The notes below the pieces were generated by a model. It ran no database searches. It had not been told where the DNA came from and worked only from the letters and a program-made list of their open reading frames with translations. From Collinsella sp. (GTDB lineage: Bacteria; Actinomycetota; Coriobacteriia; Coriobacteriales; Coriobacteriaceae): 43,897 bases of DNA. Both the position numbers and the translations under genes were made by a program. The stretch covers positions 1 through 43,897 of the forward strand of contig DXZR01000005.1 of NCBI GenBank assembly GCA_019419555.1, read 5' to 3'. Position 1 is the first letter of the stretch. Every line of letters starts with the position of its first letter. This document shows positions 23,559 through 32,478 of the stretch, one piece after another.

Positions 23559-25747
23559 TAAATAAGCTTCGTGCTTTCAAGCTTTTCGATGATCCAGTCG
23601 TTGGCTTTGATGACCGGGCGGCGGAAGACGACGCCAAGGGCCAGCGACGGAATCAGGTAACTCGCCAAGATACCCAACTCAATCCAGTACTCCATATGGT
23701 AGGCGCCGGCCATGGCGGCATGCATGGCGTTGATGCCGTGGGTAAACGGCAGGAACGGGTAGATCGCCTGGAACACGGGGCCGGTCATCTCGATGGGGAA
23801 CGTGCCGCCCGAACCGCCGACCTGCATGACCAGCAACACGACGGCGAGTGCCTTACCGATATCGCCAAACGACACCGTAAGCGTGTAGACGATATTGGAG
23901 AACACGAGACTCGCGATCCAGCCCGCCAGCACAAATTGCAGCGGGTTGTCGCACTGGATGCCAAAGAACAGGATGTCGCCCGCGCACACGAGCGTTGCCT
24001 GCAGCAGCGCCAGACCGCCAAAGAACAGGTAACGGCCCAGGTAGATCTCGTGCAGGCGCACGGGGATAAGCTCGTTGATGAGCTCATCGTCAACCGACAC
24101 CTTCATCATGGCCGCCAGTACAATCGAGCCGACCCAAAGCGACAGAATCGTGTAGAACGGTGCCATGGCCGAACCGTAGTTGCGGATCGGATAGACCGGT
24201 TTGCGGTCGAGCGCGACGGGACCGGAAAGCGACACGGCCAGACCCTCGGGATCGTTGCCGATCATTGTCTTGATCGTGGCCAGATCGTCCGACATAAGGG
24301 CACCGTCGAGGTCGTCCTTAAAGGCGCTGATCTTGTCCGACGCCTCGCCCAGCTGATCGGAAGCCTTGTTGACCAGCCTTGCGGCCTTAGAGAGACCCTT
24401 TGCCAGCGAACCAGATGCGTCGGTCAAGCCGTCTACGGCGCTATCCAGGTCGCCCGAGATGCTGTTCAGCGAATCCAAAACGCCCGAAATGGTCTTCTTG
24501 AGCTCCTTGGCCTTAACCGAGAACGTGGAATCGTAGTCGGACTTGGCGCCCGAGATACCCGCCTTGGCATCGGCGATGGCCTGGTCGACCTCGGCACGCG
24601 AATTGTTGACCTCCGCCATGCTGCCCGAAAGGGACTTTGCGGTCGCCGTCAGGTCCTTCGCATTGTTACGGTACTCCGCGGCAATTCTGCCCAGCGACGT
24701 CGCAGCGGACTTGAGGCCGTCTTTGAGCTTGTCATCACTCACCTGGTCGGCAAGGTTGCGGAGCCGATCGGCCATCGCATCGATATCGTCAGCACGCGTA
24801 TTGAGCGCCGCTGCGGCTTCGTTGAGCTGAGACACCGTAAGGTCAACATGCTGATTCGCGGCATCGAATGCCTTCGCAAGCTCGGCGGACACGTTGTCGA
24901 ACGAGCCCGCGCTTCCGTCAATCGCCGCGTCAACGGCATCGCTGGCGGCCTTGAGCGCTTCCTTGGAATCATTGATTCCGTTCTTGGCGTGCTCCATCAG
25001 CTGCTTCGTCGACTCATCAACGGTGCCCGTCTGCTTGAGCATGCCACCCGCCGATGTCAACGAATCGGACGTAGAGCTCAAAATGCCCGCGAGTGACGTC
25101 GCGCTCGCCTGAACGTCCTGCAGGTCCTCGACCGAATCGCCCAGTGTAGAGGACAGATTGGCGATAAAGTTGCTCACCTGGTCGGTGCTCATATAGTCGA
25201 GCAGGCTGGACACGGTCTTAAGGCCGATAGTCGTAATGGTCTTGGTAAAGGTCTCGTTGACCTGGCTCTGGACGGCGCTCGAGCCCTTCTCGGTCACGAT
25301 CTGTGCGATGGCGTTGGCCTTCTGGTTCTCATAGAACTCGATATCGGCGTGCTTCACGTCGGTCGAGAAGAGCGTCATCATGTCTGCGCTAAAACTTTTA
25401 GGGATAACAACGGCCGCATAGTATGCGCCCGACTTAACGCCCTCAATCGCCTTATCGCGGTCGTTGAGGACGACCCAGTCGAAGTTCTCGTTGCCGCGCA
25501 GGGTGGCGGTTACGTTTTCGCCCACGTTGACCTCGACGGGAATCAGATCGCTCTCGTAGCCCTCGTCAGTGTTGACCACTGCAATTTTAAGGTTGCCGGT
25601 ATTGCCGTAGGGATCCCAGCTTCCGGCGATGTTAAACCACGCGTACAGGCACGGCACGATGATCAGGCCCATCACAACAACCAAGCCGATCACGGAGCGG
25701 GACACGTTTTGGACATCGCGCTTAAACAGGTGCAGGATGTTTTTCAT
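23558..25747 (-). CDS. YhgE/Pip-family membrane protein (shorter paralogue)
   Basis: A 729-residue protein of the YhgE/Pip family. One N-terminal span (~17-37, GLVVVMGLIIVPCLYAWFNI) is followed by the family signature SWDPYGNTGNLKIAVVNTDEG. A long extracellular domain rich in Ala, Ser, Asp and Leu comes next, predicted coiled-coil (~200-480). About six C-terminal spans of ABC-2 type follow, including GGSGGTFPIEMTGP and FLPFTHGINAMHAAM. The family includes the lactococcal phage-infection protein Pip and is related to YueB/EsaA of type VII secretion; its biochemical role is not settled. Its ATG follows the stop of the upstream paralogue with no gap, and the ribosome site AAAGGAGGTGA lies inside that gene. 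Confidence 0.92.
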   Translation of the reverse strand: MKNILHLFKRDVQNVSRSVIGLVVVMGLIIVPCLYAWFNIAGSWDPYGNTGNLKIAVVNTDEGYESDLIPVEVNVGENVTATLRGNENFDWVVLNDRDKAIEGVKSGAYYAAVVIPKSFSADMMTLFSTDVKHADIEFYENQKANAIAQIVTEKGSSAVQSQVNETFTKTITTIGLKTVSSLLDYMSTDQVSNFIANLSSTLGDSVEDLQDVQASATSLAGILSSTSDSLTSAGGMLKQTGTVDESTKQLMEHAKNGINDSKEALKAASDAVDAAIDGSAGSFDNVSAELAKAFDAANQHVDLTVSQLNEAAAALNTRADDIDAMADRLRNLADQVSDDKLKDGLKSAATSLGRIAAEYRNNAKDLTATAKSLSGSMAEVNNSRAEVDQAIADAKAGISGAKSDYDSTFSVKAKELKKTISGVLDSLNSISGDLDSAVDGLTDASGSLAKGLSKAARLVNKASDQLGEASDKISAFKDDLDGALMSDDLATIKTMIGNDPEGLAVSLSGPVALDRKPVYPIRNYGSAMAPFYTILSLWVGSIVLAAMMKVSVDDELINELIPVRLHEIYLGRYLFFGGLALLQATLVCAGDILFFGIQCDNPLQFVLAGWIASLVFSNIVYTLTVSFGDIGKALAVVLLVMQVGGSGGTFPIEMTGPVFQAIYPFLPFTHGINAMHAAMAGAYHMEYWIELGILASYLIPSLALGVVFRRPVIKANDWIIEKLESTKLI

Positions 25748-28537
25748 TTATGCCTCACCTCCTTTAGAGTGCTTGCCAAGCGGGGTGGTGTCCCCGTCGT
25801 TTCCGCTTACGTTGTCAACGTCGTCGACATCTTGAGCCTTACGATGCGCACCGATATGCGGCAGACGGCTCGTGGGCTGTTCGCTGTCCTTGGTGCCCCG
25901 CTCGCTGGCGTTGAGACCAAACATGCGACGGGCAGCAGGGATGGCAGCCGTGTGCTCGCGCATCTCGCGGCGAAGGTCCTCGTCCGAAAGCGCCGAGATA
26001 CGCATCTGGGTATTGAGGCTCGCACGGATGTACTCGATGTTGATGAGCCAGCCACAGATGGCGATAACCGAAATGATCCAGATAACGAGCAGGATAATCT
26101 TGCCGTTATTGTCGATATCGAGCACCGTCGAGAGCACAAAGAGCAGGACCTGCACGCCTACCACGGCAGCAAAACCGCCCTTGATGTAGTACGGGTAGCG
26201 ATGCTCAAACGCCACGGCATGATCGAGCAGCTCGCGACGGTACGAATCGGAATCGAGCATGACGCGCATGGCCGTGCGCAGCGAATAGCGCTGGCGCGGC
26301 AGGTCGTTGGACTCGCAGATCATGAGGCCCGTCGTGGAAAGCTGCTTATCAAAGAGCAGGTTAAGGTTGAGCAGCAGCGGACGCAGCTGCAGGCCGATAA
26401 AGAGCGCCACGATCAAGAACACGCCCAGAATGCACAGGTTGAACAGGTAGTTGAACGAATACATGCCGCCGACCGTCTCGCGCAGCAGATTGATGCCGTA
26501 GGTAAAGGGCAGCAGCGGGTGCAGCCACTGGAAGAAGCCGGGCATCATCTCGATGGGGTACATGCCCGACGAACCCGGGATCTGCACGATGACGAGAATG
26601 ACGCCGATAGCCTTGCCGATATGCTTAAACGTGGTGGACAGCGCATAGATGATATTGACGTAGGTGAACGAAATGGCGATGCCGCCCAGCACGAACAGCA
26701 GCGGGCTGACGCACTGCACGCCAATCACCAGATCGCCTACCGTAACGATGATGGCCTGCAACGCGCCCAGGATCACCAGGAGCAACCAGCGGCCAAAGTA
26801 GCCCTGACGCGCGGTAAAGCTGCCGATGCCTTCGCGATCGACCTCGAGCTTGTAGATGGCGATAAGCACGTAGCCGCCCACCCAAAGCGCCAGGTTGGTA
26901 TAGAACGGGGCAATGCCCGAGCCGAAGCTCTTAACCGGATAGATCGACTTGGACGCGAGCTCAACCGGAGATGCCATGAAATCTGCCACGTCATTGACAT
27001 CGACGCCCATCAGATCGGCCAGCTCGCCCATGGACTCGGAGGTCTGCAGCGCCGCGATGTCATTGGCGGCGGTTGCAAGCTTGTCCTGGACCTTGGCAAG
27101 GGAGGCGTCGGTTTGGGATAGCGTGGTCTTTGCCTGCTTGAGCGTGGCGTCGAGCTGCGCCAGCGTGCCGCGCGCGCTCGCTATCGTGGGGGTCATACCC
27201 GACACAATGCCGGTCAAATCGCCCGAAACGGCGGCAAAGGAATCAAGCGCGCTCGAAGCCTTCGGAAGTGCGTTCTGACCCAGATCGGTCTGAGCCTGAC
27301 CGAGGTTAGCCGTACCGGTCTGAATTGCCGCGTTGAGTGCGTTGCTCGCGTTCGAGATTGCCGTAGCGTCGTTTGCCATGGCGCTCGACTGTGCAGAAAG
27401 GCCATCCTTGATGCTCTGCAGCTTCTGGTTTTGCTCGCGAAGCGAATCGATGGTCGATACAATGCGCGCGTCAATTTCCTCGGAACCTGTCGACGCGTCA
27501 TTAACGAGAATCTCCAAGTGTCCGATAACGACCTTATTGTGATCGATCGTCGCCTGGAGAGACTCGAGCGAGTTGTCGATGCGGGTGGTCGTAGATGTGA
27601 CCGTACCCGTTAGCTTGCCAATCGCAGCGTTCGCGGAGGCTGACGTCTTGGTGAGTGCAAGGCTACCTTCCGAGAGTGCCTTGGAGAGCGAGGTGATAGA
27701 GTTGCCCGCCGTGGCGCGAGCCTCGCCCAGCAGGTCGTTGCCCTGGGAGATCGCCTGCGTTAGAGAGGGCGCCTGCCCCTGCAGGCCCGCCAGCGCAGCA
27801 TCGGCCGAAGCAATCGAGCTGCTCGTCTTGTCGATGGCGGTGTTCATGTCGCCGATGGAATCGCGTACTTCGCCCAGGGTATCAGACGCCTCGGACACCG
27901 AGCCCGCCAGCGAATCCCGGGTCTGGGTCGCCTTGTCTTTAAGGTCGATGCCAGCATCTTTAGCAATGCCCGCGACGGTCTCGCCCACCGTGGAGACAAA
28001 CTCCGAGTTGATCTGCTCCTCGATGGTATTGGCGCCAGTGTCGGTGACCTTGGGCGCAATAGCGCTCTTCTTCTCGTTGACGTAGTACGTGAGCTTGGGC
28101 TGATGGTAATTGCCGTCGAGCATCGAGACCAGGTTATCTGAGAAGTTCTTGGGGATTACGATGGCCGCATAGTACTCACCACTCTCGACGCCCTCTTTGG
28201 CATCGGCGGCCGAATCGACGAAGGTCCAGCCCAGCTGATCGTTTTCCTTGAGCTGGTCGACCACCTTATCGCCCGCATTGAGCTCGCCCACTAGGTCGTT
28301 CTGGGTGCCCTGATCGTTGTTGGCGATAGCGATTTTAATGCCCTGGGTGTTTCCATATGGATCCCAGTTAGCCACGATGTTGTACCAAGCGTACAGCGAG
28401 GGGATAACGCACACGCCCAGGGTAACCACCAAGGCGACGGGGTTCACAAGCAGTCGCTTAATGTCGCGCTTGAATATCGCAAAGGAGACCTTTGCATCGG
28501 ATAGTTTGCTGCCGAGACTCACGCTTGGACCATCCAT
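25748..28537 (-). CDS. YhgE/Pip-family membrane protein (longer paralogue)
   Basis: A 929-residue paralogue of the next gene. The N-terminal span ends NPVALVVTLGVCVIPSLYAW, followed by NWDPYGNTQGIKIAIANNDQG. The extracellular region (~190-530) is helical and repetitive in Ala/Ser/Thr/Leu. About six spans follow, with GSSGMYPIEMMPGFFQWLHP and LPFTYGINLLRETVGG. Unlike its partner it has a further ~200 residues: an amphipathic stretch, two more spans (~785-850), and a charged cytoplasmic tail. The two genes abut exactly, so their products may form a heteromeric complex. ATG 28537 has only a weak AGGA ribosome site, so the exact start is less sure than the family. Confidence 0.9.
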   Translation of the reverse strand: MDGPSVSLGSKLSDAKVSFAIFKRDIKRLLVNPVALVVTLGVCVIPSLYAWYNIVANWDPYGNTQGIKIAIANNDQGTQNDLVGELNAGDKVVDQLKENDQLGWTFVDSAADAKEGVESGEYYAAIVIPKNFSDNLVSMLDGNYHQPKLTYYVNEKKSAIAPKVTDTGANTIEEQINSEFVSTVGETVAGIAKDAGIDLKDKATQTRDSLAGSVSEASDTLGEVRDSIGDMNTAIDKTSSSIASADAALAGLQGQAPSLTQAISQGNDLLGEARATAGNSITSLSKALSEGSLALTKTSASANAAIGKLTGTVTSTTTRIDNSLESLQATIDHNKVVIGHLEILVNDASTGSEEIDARIVSTIDSLREQNQKLQSIKDGLSAQSSAMANDATAISNASNALNAAIQTGTANLGQAQTDLGQNALPKASSALDSFAAVSGDLTGIVSGMTPTIASARGTLAQLDATLKQAKTTLSQTDASLAKVQDKLATAANDIAALQTSESMGELADLMGVDVNDVADFMASPVELASKSIYPVKSFGSGIAPFYTNLALWVGGYVLIAIYKLEVDREGIGSFTARQGYFGRWLLLVILGALQAIIVTVGDLVIGVQCVSPLLFVLGGIAISFTYVNIIYALSTTFKHIGKAIGVILVIVQIPGSSGMYPIEMMPGFFQWLHPLLPFTYGINLLRETVGGMYSFNYLFNLCILGVFLIVALFIGLQLRPLLLNLNLLFDKQLSTTGLMICESNDLPRQRYSLRTAMRVMLDSDSYRRELLDHAVAFEHRYPYYIKGGFAAVVGVQVLLFVLSTVLDIDNNGKIILLVIWIISVIAICGWLINIEYIRASLNTQMRISALSDEDLRREMREHTAAIPAARRMFGLNASERGTKDSEQPTSRLPHIGAHRKAQDVDDVDNVSGNDGDTTPLGKHSKGGEA

Positions 28538-28724
28538 CCTGTCGTTGAATCAAATCGTACTATCAACAACCATTGTACGTAGGCGCTTTAGCGTCTCGAA
28601 GCACAATGGTATTGAGTTTTGCGGGTAGCAATATACTACGAAGACGAATTAACGTACAGTTGTACAGTATCTTTAATTTCAGCAGGTCACAAAACCACAA
28701 CCCGCACAAATCTAGCAATCCGAT

Positions 28725-28811
28725 TAGTCGTTGGGGACGTTCTTAAACGACTAGTCAAACAAGAACGTCCCCAACGGCTAGTCATTTAAGAACGTCCCCA
28801 ATGACTAGTTT
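28725..28811. repeat. Triple hairpin with GGGGACGTTCTT words
   Basis: Three units each hold GGGGACGTTCTT, one in one orientation and two in the other. TAGTCGTT/AACGACTA (28725-28732 with 28746-28753) and CTAGTCATT/AATGACTAG (around 28788-28801) enclose the word. The first two units also form a perfect 16-bp inverted repeat (28729-28744 with 28761-28776). The sequence sits in the 506-bp gap between htpG and the YhgE operon. Confidence 0.8.
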
Positions 28812-28824
28812 GAACCACGGTAAC

Positions 28825-29036
28825 GTCGATGTTTTGGCAATGCCAGCGAGCGGGCGCCAGAGCGAACAAATTGGCATGAAAAGAGGCCGGCATAGACCTT
28901 CTGGTCATGCCGTCCTCTTTGAATGACAAGTTGTCGCTCTGGCGCCCGCGCAGCGTCGACCGGTCCGCCGTTCGTTAGAACGGCGGAACCAAAGGCGCAG
29001 CGTCGAGTGGTTACGCGGTTCGTAGAACCGCGTAAC
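28825..29036. repeat. Family-2 structured element, copy B, with two extra hairpins
   Basis: Same plan as copy A: GTCGA/TCGAC (28825-28829 with 28956-28960), a 15-bp helix (28850-28864 with 28935-28949), a bulged A (28865), ACAA/TTGT (28866-28869 with 28931-28934), TTGGCAT/ATGACAA with one mismatch (28871-28877 with 28923-28929), and AAAGAGG/CCTCTTT plus CGGCAT/ATGCCG. The tip GACCTTCTGGTC (28895-28906) is identical. Two hairpins follow (28964-28987 and 29010-29036), each preceded by GCAGCGTCGA. The last is nearly identical to the hairpin of copy A. It begins 7 nt beyond the htpG stop. Confidence 0.87.
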
Positions 29037-29043
29037 ACCCTAG

Positions 29044-31068
29044 TTACATCAGCTCGCAGACAGCCGCCGCGAAGGCAACGGGGTCCTCGGGGAGAATGCC
29101 CTCGACCAGCAGAGCCTGGTCATAGAGCAGACCGGAGTACTGCTTGATCTTGTCGGCGTCGCCTGCCTTCTGGGCAGCGACAAGCTTGTCAAAGACCGGG
29201 TGCTTGGCGTTGAGCTCGAGCACGCGCTGGCTCTTGGGCATGCCGTCGGGCGCACCCTCGGGACCCTTCTGGAGCACCTTCTCCATCTCGAGCGAAAGCG
29301 GGCCTTCGGTGGTGATGCAGGCGGGGGCATCGGTCAAGCGCGCGGAGACGGCAACTTTCTCGACCTTGCCACCGAGCGCCTCCTTCATAGCACTAAAGAG
29401 GTCCTCGTTTTCCTTGGTGGCGTCCTCGGCCTCCTTCTTTTCGTCCTCGGTCGCCAGATCAAGATCGCCAGTCGCAACGTTCTTGAGCTCCAGGTGACGA
29501 TCCTCGACCTCGGGCTCGGCACCGTCGGCAACGGCCTTTTCGGCAGCCTCGCGGGCGGCGTCGTCCTCGTAGATCTTGGGCATATCGGCGGCCACGTACT
29601 CACGCATAGCCTGGAACGTGAACTCATCCACATCCTGCGTCAGCAACAGCACGTCATAGCCGCGCTCGAGCACGCCCTTTACCACGGGCATCTTGGCCAA
29701 GCGCTCACGCGAGTCGCCGGCGGCGTAGTAGATGGCCTTCTGATCCTCGGGCATGCCCTTGGCATACTCGGCCAGGGTGATCATCTTCTGCTCCTTGGCA
29801 GACCAGAACAGCAGCAGGTCGGCGAGCTCGTCGGCCTTCATGCCGTAGCTCGAGTAGATGCCGTACTTCAGACCGCGACCAAAGTTCTCAAAGAACTTCT
29901 CGTATGCCTCGCGGTCGTTGTCGCGCATGTCCTCAAGATCGGCAGTGATCTTCTTCTCGACACGCTTGGCAATGGCCTTGAGCTGACGGTTCTGTTGCAG
30001 CGTCTCACGCGAGATGTTGAGCGTCACGTCGGCAGAGTCCACGACACCGCGCACAAAGTTGTAGTAGTCGGGCAGCAGGTCGTCGCACTTCTCCATAATC
30101 AGCACGTTGGAACTGTAGAGCGCCAGGCCCTTCTCGTAGTCCTTGCTGTACAGATCGAACGGGGCGCGACCCGGCACAAACAGCAGCGCATCGTACTCAA
30201 GCGTACCCTCGGCATGGAAGCTGATAGTGCGCGCGGGATCGTCAAAGTCGTGGAACGTGGACTTGTAGAACTCGTTGTAATCCTTCTGCTCAACGTCGGA
30301 GCTGCGCTTTTTCCAGATCGGCGTCATGGAGTTGATGGTCTCGAGCTCCTGGTAGTCCTCGTACTCGGGCTTGTAGTCGTCGCCGGCGTCCTCGGGCTTG
30401 GGTTTCTGGCGGCTCTTGCTCACCATCATCTGAATCGGGTAGCGCACATAGTTGCTGTACTGCTGAATCAGGCTCTTGAGGCCCCACTCGGTCAGGAAGC
30501 GATCGTAGGTCTCGGCCTCGCCGTCGGCGTCGAGCTTCTCGTTCTCGCGCAGCGTCAGGATGACATCGGTGCCGTGCTCGGCGCGCTCGCCGTCTTCGAT
30601 GGTGTAACCCTCAAGACCATCAGACTCCCACACGTGAGCGGTGTCCTCGCCATAGGCGCGGCTGACAACCTTTACGTGGCTGGCAACCATAAAGGCAGAG
30701 TAGAAGCCCACGCCAAACTGGCCGATGATGTCGACATCGGAGCCCTGTTGCTCGGCGTTCTCGGTCTTAAACTCCTCGGAGCCGGAATGGGCGATGGTGC
30801 CCAGATTGCGCTCGAGCTCCTCGGCGGTCATGCCAATGCCGTTATCCGAGATGGTAATGGTGCGGGCGTCTTTATCAAAAGAGACGCGAATAGCCAGGTC
30901 GCCCTGGTCGAGCTTGACACTCGGGTCCTGCAGGCTCTTAAAGTTGAGCTTGTCGACGGCGTCGCTCGCGTTGGAGATAAGCTCGCGCAGGAAGATTTCC
31001 TTATTGGTGTAGATGGAGTTGATCATGAGGTCGAGCAGTTTTTTGCTCTCGGTCTTAAATTGACGCAT
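29044..31068 (-). CDS. htpG: Molecular chaperone HtpG (bacterial Hsp90)
   Basis: A 674-residue Hsp90 chaperone. The N-terminal GHKL ATPase domain shows LRELISNASDAVDKL (~28-42), DNGIGM (~74-79) and GQFGVGFYSAFMVA (~112-125). The middle domain carries the catalytic-loop arginine region NISRETLQQNRQLKAI (~340-355). A C-terminal dimerisation domain follows, ending in ELM with no eukaryotic MEEVD. A Glu/Asp/Ala-rich linker (~500-545) is longer than in E. coli HtpG, and total length is some 50 residues greater. ATG 31068 has AAAGGA upstream. No CIRCE or HAIR heat-shock operator was found in the leader. Confidence 0.97.
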   Translation of the reverse strand: MRQFKTESKKLLDLMINSIYTNKEIFLRELISNASDAVDKLNFKSLQDPSVKLDQGDLAIRVSFDKDARTITISDNGIGMTAEELERNLGTIAHSGSEEFKTENAEQQGSDVDIIGQFGVGFYSAFMVASHVKVVSRAYGEDTAHVWESDGLEGYTIEDGERAEHGTDVILTLRENEKLDADGEAETYDRFLTEWGLKSLIQQYSNYVRYPIQMMVSKSRQKPKPEDAGDDYKPEYEDYQELETINSMTPIWKKRSSDVEQKDYNEFYKSTFHDFDDPARTISFHAEGTLEYDALLFVPGRAPFDLYSKDYEKGLALYSSNVLIMEKCDDLLPDYYNFVRGVVDSADVTLNISRETLQQNRQLKAIAKRVEKKITADLEDMRDNDREAYEKFFENFGRGLKYGIYSSYGMKADELADLLLFWSAKEQKMITLAEYAKGMPEDQKAIYYAAGDSRERLAKMPVVKGVLERGYDVLLLTQDVDEFTFQAMREYVAADMPKIYEDDAAREAAEKAVADGAEPEVEDRHLELKNVATGDLDLATEDEKKEAEDATKENEDLFSAMKEALGGKVEKVAVSARLTDAPACITTEGPLSLEMEKVLQKGPEGAPDGMPKSQRVLELNAKHPVFDKLVAAQKAGDADKIKQYSGLLYDQALLVEGILPEDPVAFAAAVCELM

Positions 31069-31237
31069 GTGCAGTCCTTTCGCGCTACCCCCGTCCGCAA
31101 AAACGGCCCAGTTGCCCGAGCCGCATCGCAGACCTGCTATGTCCAGACTTAGATTTTATAACCCATTAGCGCGCATATATACATACGGAATCGAAAAACT
31201 GTATGTCCAAACGCTCTGATGCGCCAATTGCCAAGGG

Positions 31238-31273
31238 GTGTCCCCGACTGCCGGCAGGAAAGGAACGTCCCTA
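31238..31273. repeat. GGGAC-type short repeat words at the GNAT gene 3' end
   Basis: GGGGTGTCCCC (31238-31247 region), CTGCCGGCAG (a perfect 10-bp palindrome), and AGGAACGTCCCTA occur in succession and run into the GNAT stop codon. A related word, AATCTGTCCCTAACG, follows the CpsB stop at 31798-31812. The words resemble those of the 28725-28811 hairpins. Confidence 0.5.
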
Positions 31274-31771
31274 TCTGCCATCTACGCGCTTGGCCATCCA
31301 AACATGGGGCTGGCCCTCGTCTTCGTAGTCCACCGGGGCAATCTGCGTGTAACCCGCCTTGGCATAGAGCGGCAGCACGTATTCCTGCGCGTGCAGCTTA
31401 ATGAGCTTGGCGCCGGCATCACGCGCGCACGTATCACTGGCCTCGACAATCTTGCTCGCCAGACCACGACGACGCATAGCCGGCAGCACGGCGACGCGCC
31501 CCATAATGTAGGTCTCCCCCGCTGCGACGCCTTCGTCCAAGTCGCACGCCGGCGACACCGGAGCCTCTGCGTCAGCCGCGCGCTCAAGCTCTTCGGGAAA
31601 CACGCGCGAGCAACCGGCAAGCTCGCCGTCTACATAGAGCGTCACATGAATGCAGTTCGGGTCCTCGTCGATAGCGTCGAACTCATTCTCGTAGCCCTGC
31701 TCGTCCATAAAAACGACGCGGCGCACCAACGCCGCATCATCAAAGCATCCCGTCTTAAGTTGGATATCCAT
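31271..31771 (-). CDS. GNAT-family N-acetyltransferase
   Basis: A protein of about 166 residues with the GNAT fold. The acetyl-CoA loop is visible as MGRVAVLPAMRRRGLASKIVEA (V-x-P-x-x-R-R-x-G-x-A, residues ~100-118), followed by beta-5/alpha-4 KLIKLHAQEYVLPLYAKAGY, the usual GNAT C-terminal turn. The N-terminal RRVVFMDEQGYENEFDAIDED resembles the ElaA/YjcF group. The acceptor is unknown. A TTG at 31789 is in frame, but ATG 31771 has AAAGGG 6 nt upstream and is preferred. It lies downstream of the tyrosine-kinase module on the same strand, 39 nt after it, so it may share that transcript. Confidence 0.88.
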   Translation of the reverse strand: MDIQLKTGCFDDAALVRRVVFMDEQGYENEFDAIDEDPNCIHVTLYVDGELAGCSRVFPEELERAADAEAPVSPACDLDEGVAAGETYIMGRVAVLPAMRRRGLASKIVEASDTCARDAGAKLIKLHAQEYVLPLYAKAGYTQIAPVDYEDEGQPHVWMAKRVDGR

Positions 31772-31810
31772 GGCTGCCCTTTCATTCAACGCGAACGTTA
31801 GGGACAGATT

Positions 31811-32461
31811 TTAGCGAAAATGAGCTCCGCGCACGCTAAACTTCGCGCGAGCCTTCGCCAGGCAGTCGTAATGACCCACATTATGGGCATCGCTCGCGAT
31901 GAAGCTGTACAGGTTCTGATCGAACAGGCGCTGGGCCGGCTTTTTCTCGCGACCAAAGCGACCACCGGCAATAAAGTCCGCCGAAGCCTGCAGCTTGCAG
32001 CCCATATCGACCAGGCGTTCCGCCACGCTTACATCCTTTTGAACCGCACGATAGCGCTCAGGATGAGCGATGATCACCTGGTAGCCACGGCACTGCAAAT
32101 CGTAAATCGTGTTCTCGTATTCTCTAAACGCATACGCATCGGCATGCGTCGAAAGCTCGAGCAGAAACTCGTTGGTCCCATCGAAATGCAAGTGCTCCGC
32201 GGCATCGATACCAAGTTCAACGAGCTTTCGATGGTTGACCTCGAAGCCCATCTGGAGCGGAAAACCGTCAGCGTTATCGCGCAGCAGCTCAAAGGCATCC
32301 CACATCTTGTCGTAATCAAAATAGGGATCACGGCAGTGAGGAGTGCAAACGATTCTGGTTACACCGGCCCGCTTGGCAGCCTCGAGCATCGCCAAGCTCT
32401 CATCGAGATCGGCGGCGCCGTCGTCTACACCCGGCAAGATATGGCAATGAATGTCACGCAT
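31811..32461 (-). CDS. CpsB/CapC-type PHP protein-tyrosine phosphatase
   Basis: A 216-residue PHP-fold metal-dependent phosphatase. Metal-binding motifs are DIHCHILPGVDDGA (~3-16), TPHCRDPYF (~41), ELSTHADAY, IIAHPERY (~130-137) and ASDAHN (~190). Such enzymes dephosphorylate the tyrosine cluster of the partner BY-kinase and so control exopolysaccharide polymerisation. It follows the kinase gene by 17 nt, completing a CpsC-CpsD-CpsB set. ATG 32461 has AGGG upstream. No polysaccharide glycosyltransferase or polymerase gene is within the window, so the controlled polymer is unknown. Confidence 0.92.
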   Translation of the reverse strand: MRDIHCHILPGVDDGAADLDESLAMLEAAKRAGVTRIVCTPHCRDPYFDYDKMWDAFELLRDNADGFPLQMGFEVNHRKLVELGIDAAEHLHFDGTNEFLLELSTHADAYAFREYENTIYDLQCRGYQVIIAHPERYRAVQKDVSVAERLVDMGCKLQASADFIAGGRFGREKKPAQRLFDQNLYSFIASDAHNVGHYDCLAKARAKFSVRGAHFR

Positions 32462-32478
32462 AGGTCGGCCCTAATCAA

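Noticed and set aside
25349..27121. 590-codon plus-strand open frame across the two YhgE genes
   Set aside because: Antisense to two clear membrane-protein genes and crosses their junction; the translated protein is His/Arg/Asp-rich shadow.
28725..28811. CRISPR array
   Set aside because: Only three units, in mixed orientation, without uniform spacers; no cas genes in the window.
29200..31152. 650-codon plus-strand open frame
   Set aside because: Antisense to htpG.
31086..31240. CIRCE or other heat-shock operator before htpG
   Set aside because: No TTAGCACTC/GAGTGCTAA pair or other known heat-shock box found.
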